Positions 9,572 to 18,834 are shown, counted from the first letter of the stretch. The stretch is 64,000 nucleotides of DNA from Granulicella sp. L60 (GCF_009765825.1 NZ_LMUR01000003.1:221864-285863); one strand, 5' to 3'. Made by a program: numbers and translations. The notes: generated by a model from the sequence alone, not told the origin.

Positions 9572-10459
9572 CTAAAGCGTAATCATTACAACGGCAGCCA
9601 ACGCCACCGCCATCCCAAGCCCTTGCCTCGGTGTGGGCCGCTCGTGCAATGCCCAGGCTGCCAGCAGAATCGTTGACGCCGGATAAAGAGAGGCCAGCAC
9701 CGCAGCCACATCCAGCCTGCCCGCGCGTGTCGCTGCGATGAACAGCAGATTGCCTGAAGTATCGAGCAGAGCCGTCCCCAGCGCCCAGAACAGCACCTTA
9801 CGCGTCACCACTGCCTTTGCTCCGGCTTTCCTTCCTGTCAAGGACATTCCCGCCACCATCAGCAGGCACACAGCGATACTTCCCATTCTTGCCGTAGCCA
9901 GGGGCCAGATCACGCCCGTCGATCCTGCCAGCTTGAGAGCGACAAAATAAACTCCGAATCCGAGGCCTCCAGCTACCGCCAGCCAAAACGTCCCCCGATC
10001 CGCTGGCTTAGCCTCCGGGTTTGGCCCTGCTGCAATAAGCCAGATGGCCATCCCTGCCACCAGAAACCCCATCACATGCAGTCGCCCGGGCGATCCTTCC
10101 ATCCCAACTGAAACGGCTGCAGGAATGGCTGCCGCCAGCAGTCCGCTTACTGCAGCCGACGCTCCCATCGCACCACGCGACAGCGCGATATAGAAGCATG
10201 CCAGCGCGATCCCAGCAGTCATCCCTGCTACCAGGCCCCATACCAATGGTGCACCGTGGGGAAACACATCTCCACGCCATCTCGCGGCAAAGAGCAACAC
10301 ACTCAAACTGGCGCAGTGGCTGAGCAGAATCACCCGCAGGGCAGCTCCCATCGTGCCGCCAGCGTGCTTTACGCCCATGCCGCCCGAAAAGTCTCCACCG
10401 CCCCACAGCGCTGCCGCAGCTAACGCCAGCAGAGCATTTCCCTGCAGCAGCATCTCCAT
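9572..10459 (-). CDS. EamA/DMT-family transporter
   Basis: About 295 residues with ten hydrophobic segments in two repeated halves of five, the architecture of drug/metabolite exporters. ALWGGGDFSGG near the start and LDTSGNLLFIAATRAG plus ASLYPASTILLAAWALHERP in the second half are typical EamA-repeat segments. It sits in the inner membrane; substrate unknown. It converges with the PPK2 gene. The frame is open to a TTG at 10474; I prefer the ATG at 10459. Confidence 0.85.
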   Translation of the reverse strand: MEMLLQGNALLALAAAALWGGGDFSGGMGVKHAGGTMGAALRVILLSHCASLSVLLFAARWRGDVFPHGAPLVWGLVAGMTAGIALACFYIALSRGAMGASAAVSGLLAAAIPAAVSVGMEGSPGRLHVMGFLVAGMAIWLIAAGPNPEAKPADRGTFWLAVAGGLGFGVYFVALKLAGSTGVIWPLATARMGSIAVCLLMVAGMSLTGRKAGAKAVVTRKVLFWALGTALLDTSGNLLFIAATRAGRLDVAAVLASLYPASTILLAAWALHERPTPRQGLGMAVALAAVVMITL

Positions 10460-10496
10460 CAGATTCCGATCCAAACCTCAGTCCAGGGGCAAGGGC

Positions 10497-11819
10497 CTAT
10501 TTGGGCTCAGGAGCTACCGCAGGCTTCACGTCAGCTGCCGTCGGATAGTAACCCAGCTTCGCCCGCACATCCAGGCTTGGCCGTAGCACCTTCACTTCCA
10601 GCGTCCGATACTTGCCATCGATGAACGGCTCATGCGTGTAGTAGCCGACCGTGTACTGTGTCCGCACCTCTTCCGCAATCTTCGCGAAGCTGTTTTCGAT
10701 ACCCTTCTGCCGGAACTCGCCGTCGAACTCTCCACCCGTCTGCTTCGCATAAGCCGGCAGGATGTTATCCCGCATCTGCAGTGGCAGATGAACCTTGTCC
10801 AGGAACCCGATGACGGGCAACGAAGAATCTCCCACTAGCGTGCCATAAACCGCGATCTTGTTCGTATTCAGATACTTCACGACCTGCGAAAACTTTGCCT
10901 GGCTCCCATATTCGCGGCCATCGCTGATGACATAGATAATTCTCCGCCGTCCGCTTGCAGTCTTCGAAAGTGCTGTCGCGGCGGCCAGAATCGCATCGTT
11001 TAACGTATGCACGTCCCTGGGCACGTTCTGGATACCGAGAATGCTCGTCCCATGGGTCGCATTCGTGTTTGGATCGGTATGGCTGTCGGCTCCTCCGTTG
11101 TTCACAATATTCTGTCCCAGTGGCCCGGAGGTGTCGTAGTAAAGCGCCTCGCGTCCAGGTCTCTTCGAGCGTTCCAGCACCGCCGTCAGACGAGCACTCT
11201 GGGCGCCGGTAAAGGCTGTCTCCATCTTCGGTCCGTTGTTGTATGTGAACACCGCGACCTCGTCGAACGGGGTAAAGGCTCCCTGAACCGCAGACAGGGA
11301 ATTGTTTACCTTGGTCATGTTATCCACGGTCATGCTCTGATCGATGACCAGAGCCACCGACAGCGGAAATGGGTCAACCGTGAACAGACTCAACTGCTGC
11401 CGCAGATTGTTCTCATATACCCGAATGTCGCGCCACGTCAGACCCGGCACTAGCCGACCCTTGTTGTCCTTCACCGTAAACGGTACTTCCACGAAGTTCG
11501 TCTGCACCTGGAGCGTAAAGGCCTGCGCGCCCTGCCCCTGCTCAGGAATCTCCGGCTCCGGCCCCTCATCGGCCTTCTGCGCGGCTGTCTCGGGCAATTT
11601 GCCCGGTACCGCGCCATCCTGCGACGCTGGGGTGTCGCCGTTCGAATCCGGCGTCGTTCCCCGTCCTGGGGTCACCGGACCCACCGGCACGCCCTGCGGC
11701 CTCGGAGCATCAGGAATAGTCTGCTGCTGCGGTGCACTCTGCTGCTGCGCCTGCGATTGTGCCGGCTGTCCAAGCATCATGCACGCCAAAGCCCCTGCCA
11801 ATACGTTATTCCTGACCAC
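10497..11819 (-). CDS. VWFA-related acidobacterial-domain protein (secreted)
   Basis: A 440-residue secreted protein: signal peptide (VLAGALACMMLGQPAQSQA), a Gln/Pro-rich linker of about 100 residues, then the von Willebrand A-like domain (VDPFPLSVALVIDQSMTVDN carries the D-x-S metal-site motif; RRRIIYVISDGREYGS the later Asp), ending in the YTVGYYTHEPFIDGKYRTLEVKV stretch of this acidobacterial family. GTG 11819 is preceded by GGGAGA. Such proteins are presumed to bind partners in the periplasm or at the surface; no activity is established. It diverges from a paralogue at 12047-13075. Confidence 0.9.
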   Translation of the reverse strand: MVRNNVLAGALACMMLGQPAQSQAQQQSAPQQQTIPDAPRPQGVPVGPVTPGRGTTPDSNGDTPASQDGAVPGKLPETAAQKADEGPEPEIPEQGQGAQAFTLQVQTNFVEVPFTVKDNKGRLVPGLTWRDIRVYENNLRQQLSLFTVDPFPLSVALVIDQSMTVDNMTKVNNSLSAVQGAFTPFDEVAVFTYNNGPKMETAFTGAQSARLTAVLERSKRPGREALYYDTSGPLGQNIVNNGGADSHTDPNTNATHGTSILGIQNVPRDVHTLNDAILAAATALSKTASGRRRIIYVISDGREYGSQAKFSQVVKYLNTNKIAVYGTLVGDSSLPVIGFLDKVHLPLQMRDNILPAYAKQTGGEFDGEFRQKGIENSFAKIAEEVRTQYTVGYYTHEPFIDGKYRTLEVKVLRPSLDVRAKLGYYPTAADVKPAVAPEPK

Positions 11820-12046
11820 GCAAATCTCCCATTTCTTCCATCCCGGGCTCTAATGAACCCAAGGCTGTCCAACTATCAGACTACCAGCGCGGCATCTTCG
11901 CCGCCATACCCATCTCGCCGCGGCATAGTTAACAGCACATGGTCCCATGCACTTGGACGCAGCCGCATCCTGCACTGTTGCGCGTTTCCACGCCGCTCCG
12001 CTAACATTTCCTCAAACTCAGCCCCAACTTCGTCGTCTAATGAACT

Positions 12047-13075
12047 ATGCGCATCCTCCGCCTCGCTGCCGTCATCCTCGCTCTTGGTCTTGCCACTGTC
12101 CTCCATGCGCAGGAGGCACCCTCGCCCGGAGGCCCGCCCCCGGCCAGCGATGCGGCACCTCAACCCATCAATCAAGACGACGTCCAGACTCTCAAGGTGA
12201 ACGTCAACCTGGTCAACGTCTACTTCTCCGTCCGCGACCACAACGGCTACATTACGAACCTGCATAAGGACGACTGCGGCATCTACGAGGACAAGGTACT
12301 CCAGAAGACGAAGAACTTCACTCAGGAGAAAAATCTTCCTCTTACGATCGGTATTCTCCTCGATACCAGCGGCAGCCAGAAGAATGTCCTGCCTCTCGAA
12401 CAACAGTCCGGTGCTGAGTTTCTGAAGGATGTGCTTACTCCGAAGGATGAGGCCTTCCTTATCTCGTTCGACATCAACGTCAACCTCCTCGCCGACTACA
12501 CTAACAGCCCACGTGAGATTAAGCGCTCCATCGATTCAGCTGAAATTAACACCGGCGCCGGCACCGGCTCGGTCACCGGAAACGGGAGCGCCCGCGGGAC
12601 CCTGCTCTACGATGCCGTCTACCTTGCTGCTCATGACAAACTTCGCCAGGAGGCCGGTCGCAAGATCCTGGTCATGCTTACTGATGGAGGTGATCAGGGC
12701 TCGCAGGAGAACCTCAAGACCGCTACCGAGGCCGCTCAGAAGGCTAATGCCATCGTCTACGTCATCATGGTCGCCGATCGCGGCTTCTATGGCGGGGGCT
12801 TTGGCGTTTACTCCGGCGATCGCGATATGGAACGCCTTGCCACCGACACCGGAGGCCGCGTCATCAACGTAGGCAACAACGGCAAGAAGCTCCAAGAGGC
12901 CTTCGATCAGATCCAGGACGAATTACGCACCCAGTATCTTGCCAGCTTTACCCCTACCAATACCAAGATCGACGGTACCTTCCGCACCCTCAACATCACC
13001 TGTGGCAAAGACCAGAAGGTCCAGGCCCGCAAAGGCTACTATGCGATAGCCGACTCTCTCGGCAAAGACGACTAA
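12047..13075 (+). CDS. VWFA-related acidobacterial-domain protein (secreted)
   Basis: A 342-residue paralogue of the protein encoded leftward at 10497-11819. Signal peptide MRILRLAAVILALGLATVLHAQ, short Pro-rich linker, then VNLVNVYFSVRDHNGY (entry strand), LPLTIGILLDTSGSQ (metal-site D-T-S-G-S), ILVMLTDGGDQGS (second Asp site) and YLASFTPTNTKIDGTFR at the end. This copy has the complete DxSxS motif, whereas its neighbour has DQS. The two start codons are about 230 bases apart, so they may share a regulatory region. Confidence 0.92.
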   Translation: MRILRLAAVILALGLATVLHAQEAPSPGGPPPASDAAPQPINQDDVQTLKVNVNLVNVYFSVRDHNGYITNLHKDDCGIYEDKVLQKTKNFTQEKNLPLTIGILLDTSGSQKNVLPLEQQSGAEFLKDVLTPKDEAFLISFDINVNLLADYTNSPREIKRSIDSAEINTGAGTGSVTGNGSARGTLLYDAVYLAAHDKLRQEAGRKILVMLTDGGDQGSQENLKTATEAAQKANAIVYVIMVADRGFYGGGFGVYSGDRDMERLATDTGGRVINVGNNGKKLQEAFDQIQDELRTQYLASFTPTNTKIDGTFRTLNITCGKDQKVQARKGYYAIADSLGKDD

Positions 13076-13115
13076 TCAGCTTGGTAGGTGAGCTGGATCC
13101 GGGGAACTTGGTCGG

Positions 13116-13955
13116 CTAGGTACTCTTTTCGATGATGGAGTCGGGTTGTTGGGCGTACTCGGCCCAGGAACCGTCGTAGAGGCTGACTTGCGGTGCGCCG
13201 ATGACTGCAAGGCTGAGGGCAATGACGGCAGCGGTGACGCCGGAGCCGCAGGTGGTTGTGATGGGCTTTTGCAGGTCGATGTTTTTTGCGGTGAAGAGTT
13301 CGTGGAGTTTATCGGCGGGTTTGAGGTGGCCGTCTTCGAAGAGTTCGGTGAAGGGAACGCTGGTGGCGCCGGGCATGTGGCCGGAGCTGAGGCCGGGGCG
13401 AGGTTCGGGGGCGGTGCCGTTGAAGCGGGCTGTAGAACGGGCGTCGAGGATCTGCTGGTGGGTGGCGATCTTTTCTTTGAGTTGGGCGAGGTCTTTGACG
13501 GCGTCGCGGTTGAGGTTGGCGTGGAAAATAGCGGGTGCGTGTTGGACGGGGCCGGATTCGATGGGGAGGCCGGCTTCAGTCCAGGCGCGGAGGCCACCGT
13601 CGAGCAGGTAGACGTGCGGGGCGCCGAAGGTGCGGAGAGTCCACCATGCGCGGGGGGCGGAGAAGACACCTTCCTGTTCGTAGACGACGATTGTGGCGTT
13701 GTCAGCGACGCCCAAGGCGGACATGTTGCGGGAGAAGGCTTCGGCGGTGGGAAGCATGTGGGGGAGCGGGGTGGTGTGGTCGGAGAGCTCTTCGATGTCG
13801 AAGAAGATGGCGCCGGGGAGGTGGGCGGCGAGGTAGCGGGCGTGGGTGTCGATGGTGGGAGTGACGCCGGCGGGCGGGAGGGTGGCGTCGAGGATGACGG
13901 TGTCGGGGTTGCTGAGGCGGGCGGCCAGCCAGGTGGGGGTGACGAGGGGGTTCAT
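13116..13955 (-). CDS. sseA: Thiosulfate/3-mercaptopyruvate sulfurtransferase
   Basis: A 279-residue two-rhodanese-domain enzyme that moves sulfur from 3-mercaptopyruvate or thiosulfate to cyanide or thiols. The first, inactive domain runs to about residue 130; the second carries the active-site loop CGSGVTA with Cys236. The CGSGVT loop is the mercaptopyruvate type, while thiosulfate enzymes usually have CRKGVT. ATG 13955 starts MNPLVTPTWLAARL, the usual position; an upstream in-frame ATG would read through a palindromic repeat and is rejected. Confidence 0.93.
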   Translation of the reverse strand: MNPLVTPTWLAARLSNPDTVILDATLPPAGVTPTIDTHARYLAAHLPGAIFFDIEELSDHTTPLPHMLPTAEAFSRNMSALGVADNATIVVYEQEGVFSAPRAWWTLRTFGAPHVYLLDGGLRAWTEAGLPIESGPVQHAPAIFHANLNRDAVKDLAQLKEKIATHQQILDARSTARFNGTAPEPRPGLSSGHMPGATSVPFTELFEDGHLKPADKLHELFTAKNIDLQKPITTTCGSGVTAAVIALSLAVIGAPQVSLYDGSWAEYAQQPDSIIEKST

Positions 13956-14000
13956 GGAGATTAGATTACTGCGTGGGTGGCTGAGAGAGGCTGGAGGCAA

Positions 14001-14057
14001 GTGCGGTCGTCCTTTGGGCGATGCCCACATCTCAGGGGCGAGACAGGGGGCACCCGG
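14001..14057. repeat. REP-like palindromic element, copy 1
   Basis: A 57-base unit starting GTGCGGTCGTCC and ending GGGGCACCCGG, with 49 of 57 bases matching the copy at 14405-14461. It contains a small hairpin (CGTCC-TTT-GGGCG) followed by a larger imperfect one pairing TGCCC...TCTC with GAGA...GGGGCA. The differences partly keep pairing, as in structured intergenic repeats. Confidence 0.7.
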
Positions 14058-14404
14058 CTGGTGCGTTGGCTTTGGTTCGGAGGGGTACCCCCCTGGGGGG
14101 GTGGGTGTGGCTAAACTCCTTTCTTTCAGGGAGATGCGAAAACGGGTGCTTGTAAAAATGTCTAAACAAAGGACTTATAGCTAAATATGTCCATAATAAG
14201 GACTTACGCTCGGTCGGCTGCTCGCGGGTGAGTTGCTGGCCGAACTTTGAACTCTATATCTATTATTGCAGCTGGATAGAAACTAGTACGCCACGTGAAT
14301 CTCCGCGGCTGGCGCGGGTTTTCGATGGTTTGGGGGTTGACAGGGAGGAGCGGGAGTTTTTTCAATGGGCTTGCTGTGCCCATATTTTCGAGTGGGGTGG
14401 AGGA

Positions 14405-14461
14405 GTGCGGTCGTCCTTCGGACGATGCCCACATCTCAAAATCGAGATATGGGGCACCCGG
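14405..14461. repeat. REP-like palindromic element, copy 2
   Basis: Second copy of the 57-base element. Here the first hairpin is perfect (CGTCC-TTC-GGACG) and the second pairs TGCCC..ATCTC with GAGAT..GGGGCA. It lies about 120 bases before the AAA+ ATPase gene. Confidence 0.7.
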
Positions 14462-14583
14462 TAGGAGTTCCTCGAACGAATCCGTCTCGAATCTTAGCAT
14501 GTTAGATAATTTCGAAAATACTAATATGTTTACTTGAAATAATCAGATAATATATGTTTTTAGTATTATGTCTAGGGGGATTA

Positions 14584-15858
14584 GTGGAATACACGCTCGA
14601 GTATGAGGCAGCTCAGAAGTTGGCTGTAACGGCCGCGAAAGTTTTGCAACCTCGCAGTCCAATTCGAACGCGCGAGTTGTTTGCTGGGCGTTGGAATGAG
14701 TTAACGACGGTGGCTAATTCCGTTGCTGAAGTCGGTCTTCATGCATTGATTTACGGCGAGAGGGGTGTTGGGAAAACCTCGCTTTCAAATGTGATTGCGC
14801 CGACAATCTGGGCCTATGACGATACTGATCCGCCCGCGCCAAACCCCAAACTGCGCTTAGTAATAAAGGCAGTTACTTCTAGCGGAGACGATTTCGCAGC
14901 TCTATGGGAGAAACTTTTCAAGGAAGTCCTATGGCGCGACGACAAACCTACTAGCGGTTTTTTACCCGGCCCGAAACCGGCGGTCAACATATTGCAAGCG
15001 TACGGTCTGCAACAACAGTCTTTGACTGTCGACACAGTTCGCCGCGTATTGACTTCGCTTCCGGAAGGCGTCTTTATCATCGATGAATTTGATCGAGCAG
15101 CGCCGGAGACATCTCGAGAGTTTACTGATCTTATAAAGGCACTCTCAGACTTAGCGGTCGATGTCACAATTGTTCTGGTAGGAGTTGCTGATACGGTGGA
15201 TAAGCTAATTGCCGACCATGCATCTATCGGTCGTCAATTAGTACAAGTTCATTTGCCACGGATGCTTGCCGATGAACTGAGAGGGATTCTCACCTACGCG
15301 GAAAAGTCACTTCCGGTGAAATTTAATGACGAGGCGTCCGATCTCATCATTAAAACATCACAAGGTCTTCCTCACTACACGCACTTAATAGGTCTTGAGT
15401 CTATTCGGCACGCAGCGCTTAAGCGCTACTCAAGCCAAATAACTCGGATGGACGTATTTGAGGCGCTTAAGACTGCAGTGAAGCATGCCGAACAGTCGAC
15501 GGCAGCCAAATATGCGAAGGCCACGCACAGTGCGCAAAAGGATGCCCTTTATAAACAGATAATCCTTGCATGCGCTATTACTGCTACTAAATCGATGGAC
15601 TCGATGGGCTACTTCAACCCTGCAGCTCTAGGCCCTACTTTGGGCAAAATTTTAAATAGAGCTGTTACAGTCGCAACATTCAATAATCACCTGAGCGACT
15701 TCATGCATGCGAAACGAGGTAGTGTTTTGGAACGCGAGGGTCAGGCCCGTAGTTATAGATATCGTTTTCAAGATCCTCTCCTCGTCCCCTATGTTTTTAT
15801 GCATTCATTGGCAACTGGTTTGATAACTGACAAGGAACTCTTAAAGATGTTGGTCTAG
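14584..15858 (+). CDS. AAA+ ATPase of unknown role (foreign-looking)
   Basis: A 424-residue P-loop ATPase. Walker A is GERGVGKTS (residues 58-66), Walker B FIIDEFDR (164-171), followed by a sensor-1-like VTIVLVGVAD and a helical C-terminal region that may hold a winged helix (KRGSVLEREGQARSYRYRF). The layout resembles Orc1/Cdc6-like or AAA_16-type loader ATPases. GTG 14584 is chosen because AGGGGGA lies just before it; an ATG at 14554 has no such site. Codon use is visibly poorer in GC than in neighbouring genes. It sits alone between the sulfurtransferase and holA, ending 11 bases from holA, which suggests recent insertion. Replication-, defence- or element-related roles are all possible. 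Confidence 0.8.
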   Translation: MEYTLEYEAAQKLAVTAAKVLQPRSPIRTRELFAGRWNELTTVANSVAEVGLHALIYGERGVGKTSLSNVIAPTIWAYDDTDPPAPNPKLRLVIKAVTSSGDDFAALWEKLFKEVLWRDDKPTSGFLPGPKPAVNILQAYGLQQQSLTVDTVRRVLTSLPEGVFIIDEFDRAAPETSREFTDLIKALSDLAVDVTIVLVGVADTVDKLIADHASIGRQLVQVHLPRMLADELRGILTYAEKSLPVKFNDEASDLIIKTSQGLPHYTHLIGLESIRHAALKRYSSQITRMDVFEALKTAVKHAEQSTAAKYAKATHSAQKDALYKQIILACAITATKSMDSMGYFNPAALGPTLGKILNRAVTVATFNNHLSDFMHAKRGSVLEREGQARSYRYRFQDPLLVPYVFMHSLATGLITDKELLKMLV

Positions 15859-15869
15859 TCTGCGCGCGG

Positions 15870-17030
15870 TCACAATTCCATGGCGAATTGGTGGGAGGGG
15901 TCGTAGGTATTGGGTTTGGGTTCGGTGGAGAGGTCGAGGATGAGGCGCTCGAGGACGAGGAGTTTGTTGGCGGGGGAGCTGCGGAGTTCGAGGTCGGCGC
16001 GGGCGACGAGGCGGATGGCGCGGGTGAGTTCGCGGCGGGATTTGTAGCGGCGGGCTTGTTTGATGAGGTCTTCGGCGGCGAAGGGGGGCATGCGGAAGCC
16101 CTGCCATAAGACCTGCCAAATGGCTCGGGAGTCGCGCACGTTTTTTTCCGAGATGATAAGCATCTGGCGGAAGGTGCGGGCGAGCATGTAGAGATGGCCG
16201 ATGGCGGCGTCTTCGCCACCGTCGGAGGCGTTGAGGAGGCCGTGGAGAAGGAGCAGGGCGCGGGGACGGTCCTTGGAGGAGATGGCGTCGGTGAGCTCGT
16301 AGAGGCTGCGCTGCTTGGCGGCGAGAACCATGGTTTCGACGTCGCCTAGGGTGACGCGGTTTTTGGCTATGTCTGTGCCGCCGGCGCTGACGTAGAGGAG
16401 GAGCTTTTCGAACTCGCTGGCGATGAGCATCATGTCGGCGCCGAGGGAGTCGACGAGTTCGCGGGCGGCGTCGGGATCGAACTTTACGGAGCGGGATTCG
16501 GCGGAGGTGGTGACCCACTTGATGGCGTCGGTGTCTTCGACGCGGGCTAGTTCGACGAAGCCGCACCAGTCGCTGAGGGTCTCGCGGATGCGCTCGTAGC
16601 GCTCCTTGTCCTGGTAGTCCATCTTGCGGAGATCGGTGGGGATGCGGAGATGGTCGGCGACGAAGAGGATGACGGCGGAGGGGTTGGGTGAGCGGAAGTA
16701 GGCGTCAATGGCGGCGAATTCTTCTTTTTTGCTGCCGCGGCCGTAGAGGGCTTTGAGGTTGCGGACGAAGAGGACCTGGAAGGGCGCCATGAGGGAGGGG
16801 GTCTGGGCGCGGTCGAGGATCTCGAAGATGCTGGTGTCGGCGAGGTCGAGGTCGTGAAGGCAGAAGTCGCGAGTGTCTTCGGGGGCGAGGGTGGCGAGGA
16901 CGGCTTTGCGGCAGCGATCGTAGAGGAAGACCTCGTCGCCAATAAGGACGTAGCCGGGGCGCAGGGCCGCTGGCGAGGCGATTTCGGCGACGAAGCGGTC
17001 GACGCTGGCGAAGGATTTGAGAGAGGCCAT
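15870..17030 (-). CDS. holA: DNA polymerase III subunit delta
   Basis: The delta subunit of the clamp loader opens the beta sliding clamp. The 386-residue length fits. LRPGYVLIGDEVFLYDRC near the N-terminus, SLMAPFQVLFVRNLKALYG, the central LGADMMLIASEFEKLLLY segment and the C-terminal RFRM-like FRQMLIISEKNV are characteristic. Its ATG overlaps the lptE stop (TAATG), so the two are translationally coupled, an arrangement common for lptE-holA. Confidence 0.92.
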   Translation of the reverse strand: MASLKSFASVDRFVAEIASPAALRPGYVLIGDEVFLYDRCRKAVLATLAPEDTRDFCLHDLDLADTSIFEILDRAQTPSLMAPFQVLFVRNLKALYGRGSKKEEFAAIDAYFRSPNPSAVILFVADHLRIPTDLRKMDYQDKERYERIRETLSDWCGFVELARVEDTDAIKWVTTSAESRSVKFDPDAARELVDSLGADMMLIASEFEKLLLYVSAGGTDIAKNRVTLGDVETMVLAAKQRSLYELTDAISSKDRPRALLLLHGLLNASDGGEDAAIGHLYMLARTFRQMLIISEKNVRDSRAIWQVLWQGFRMPPFAAEDLIKQARRYKSRRELTRAIRLVARADLELRSSPANKLLVLERLILDLSTEPKPNTYDPSHQFAMEL

Positions 17031-17539
17031 TAGAACGACTCCAGCATATCGCTAACTACGGCCTGGGCGAAGTCTTTTGCGACGCGTTTGACGGCGTAGC
17101 CGTCTTCCTGGATGAAGCCGCTGAGGTCCTGGGTGGACTGGTACTGCTCGCGGTAGACGATGGAGTCGTTGCGGTAGAGGATGCGGCCGTCGTGGGCGGT
17201 GAGGACGACCTTGGCGGTGATGGTGACGAGGTAGCTGGAGGACTGGCCGGTGTTGGAGTCGTAGGTGAGGGGGGCGACGGCCTGGGTGAGGATGGTGCCG
17301 TGGAGGGTGGCGTCGGCGTCGGTGGTGTCGGCGTTGATAATGCGGTACTTGGTGCGGGTGTCGAGCTCGCGGATGGTGGCCTGGGTGAAGGCCATCTCGG
17401 TGTGGAAGGCCTGGGCGTTGGTGGCGAAGATGGGGACGGCGAGGGAGCGGACGTCCGCGGGGATGTGGGTCGCGGAGCCGGCCTGGTGGTAGCCGCAGCC
17501 GGTGAGGAGGGTGACGAGAAGGAGGGTGAGGGTGCGCAT
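17030..17539 (-). CDS. lptE: LPS-assembly lipoprotein LptE
   Basis: A 169-residue outer-membrane lipoprotein that plugs the LptD barrel and helps insert lipopolysaccharide. It starts with a lipoprotein signal ending in the lipobox LLTGC (Cys15), followed by GYHQAGSATHIPADVRSLAVPIF, the LptE signature (GYH...lp...k.i.IP.F). Its presence implies a Gram-negative outer membrane with LPS. It is the first gene of lptE-holA, overlapping by one base. Confidence 0.88.
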   Translation of the reverse strand: MRTLTLLLVTLLTGCGYHQAGSATHIPADVRSLAVPIFATNAQAFHTEMAFTQATIRELDTRTKYRIINADTTDADATLHGTILTQAVAPLTYDSNTGQSSSYLVTITAKVVLTAHDGRILYRNDSIVYREQYQSTQDLSGFIQEDGYAVKRVAKDFAQAVVSDMLESF

Positions 17540-17902
17540 GCGGCTCTTTTCTATTGTCGCACTGGAGTGAGGCGTGGATTTTTTGCAAAAAAGTTGGGTG
17601 TGGTGGAGTGGGTTTTTATTGGGGTTTTGCCAAAAACGTGGTGGCTGATCGTGTTTTTTTGCATGGTGGTCGTGGTAAAGATGTGGTGATTTGTGTGGCT
17701 GGAGATGCAGGCGGAGAGAGGGGCGAAAGATACGACAGGTATTCGAGATTTATTTTCGAGGTCTTGAGGGTAATGGCGTGTGGGGTTTGCGCGGGTGTGA
17801 AGTGTGAGGGAGCGGTTCGGGCGTGGTGCCGGATTCGGCGTTTGCATCCTATGGGAAGTACGCGGAACGGAAGAACGATAAAACGAGACTTGAGGACTTC
17901 CT
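17540..17902. other. Intergenic stretch, nothing recognised
   Basis: This 363-base divergent region separates lptE and the manganese catalase gene and must hold both promoters. It is rich in G and T on the plus strand. I see no convincing gene, repeat or operator. Confidence 0.5.
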
Positions 17903-18775
17903 ATGTATCACCATGTCAAAAAGCTGATGTACACCGTCAATATTGGCGAACCGAATGTAAAGTTCGGCAACATGCTGCTGGAGCAGTTTGGCGGAGCGAA
18001 CGGGGAGCTGGCCGCTGCCATGCAGTACACGATTCAGGGATGGAACTGCGTCGACGATCTGGGTCGGCGGGATATGCTGCTGGATATCGGGACGGAGGAG
18101 TTGAGCCATCTGGAGGTGGTGGGTGCGCTGATTCGCATGCACCTGAAGCCGCTGAAGACGAACCGAGAGGCTGCGGAGGCTGATCCGCTGGTGACGATTG
18201 CGGGCGGAGGTGGGGTGGGGCTGTTCGACTCGATGGGGAACGCCTGGACGGCAAACTATCTGAAGATCACCGGGGAGCTGGATGTGGATCTGCGGAGCAA
18301 TATTGCCGCGGAGGCTCGGGCGAAGATCGTGTACGAACGGCTGATCGATCATACGGACGATCCGGGGACGATCGATACGCTGCAGTTCCTGATGACGCGG
18401 GAGATTACGCATATGAAGGCGTTTCAGGCGGCGTTGGACAGCATCGAGAAGTCGCCGTTCTCGGTTGGAATGTTGCAGCCTACGCCGGGGATTGTGGATG
18501 AGTACTTCAACGGTTCGACGGGAGACGGCAGCGAGGGCGATACGGATATGCGCGGGCCGTGGACGTCTTCGTTTGGGCTGCATCCGGTGGAGTCGCAGAT
18601 GAACGGCGGTAAAGGGCTCTCGGTTGGCGATATCGATGGAAAGATCGATGGCGAAGACCGGGGCAAGCAGGATGAGGCACAGAAGGCGACGACTTCTCCG
18701 AATGGGTCGGCTATTGGGAAGAGGCAGGCCGGAGGTGCGAAGGCGGCTGATAAGAAGGTGTTGCAGGGTCGATAA
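17903..18775 (+). CDS. Manganese catalase family protein
   Basis: A 290-residue non-haem di-manganese catalase that breaks hydrogen peroxide into water and oxygen. Metal ligands can be read at the expected spacing: Glu35 (GANGELAAAMQY), Glu66 and His69 (GTEELSHLE), Glu137 (AAEARAKIVYE) and His170 (REITHMKAF). The tail beyond about 210 is polar and Gly/Lys-rich. GAGGAC precedes the ATG. The gene stands alone; peroxide defence is the likely role. Confidence 0.93.
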   Translation: MYHHVKKLMYTVNIGEPNVKFGNMLLEQFGGANGELAAAMQYTIQGWNCVDDLGRRDMLLDIGTEELSHLEVVGALIRMHLKPLKTNREAAEADPLVTIAGGGGVGLFDSMGNAWTANYLKITGELDVDLRSNIAAEARAKIVYERLIDHTDDPGTIDTLQFLMTREITHMKAFQAALDSIEKSPFSVGMLQPTPGIVDEYFNGSTGDGSEGDTDMRGPWTSSFGLHPVESQMNGGKGLSVGDIDGKIDGEDRGKQDEAQKATTSPNGSAIGKRQAGGAKAADKKVLQGR

Positions 18776-18834
18776 CTGTTGGGAAGTTGTTGGTTGGAGC
18801 AGAGGCAGCCTTATTGGCTGCCTTTCTTCGTTGG

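Larger units (their letters stand above)
13956..14583. other. Intergenic stretch with two palindromic repeats and an AT-rich leader
   Basis: No gene is supported here. The stretch holds two copies of a 57-base palindromic repeat (entered separately). From about 14500 it turns strongly AT-rich up to the ATPase start. Short open frames across it only read through the repeats and are not credible. Confidence 0.6.

Noticed and set aside
13146..13964. Gly/Val-rich plus-strand open frame opposite the sulfurtransferase
   Set aside because: Antisense shadow; no motif or ribosome site.
14204..14500. Minus-strand frame with MWASSEGRPH-type peptide
   Set aside because: It is just translation of the 57-base palindromic repeat, which also gives the false upstream extension of the sulfurtransferase.
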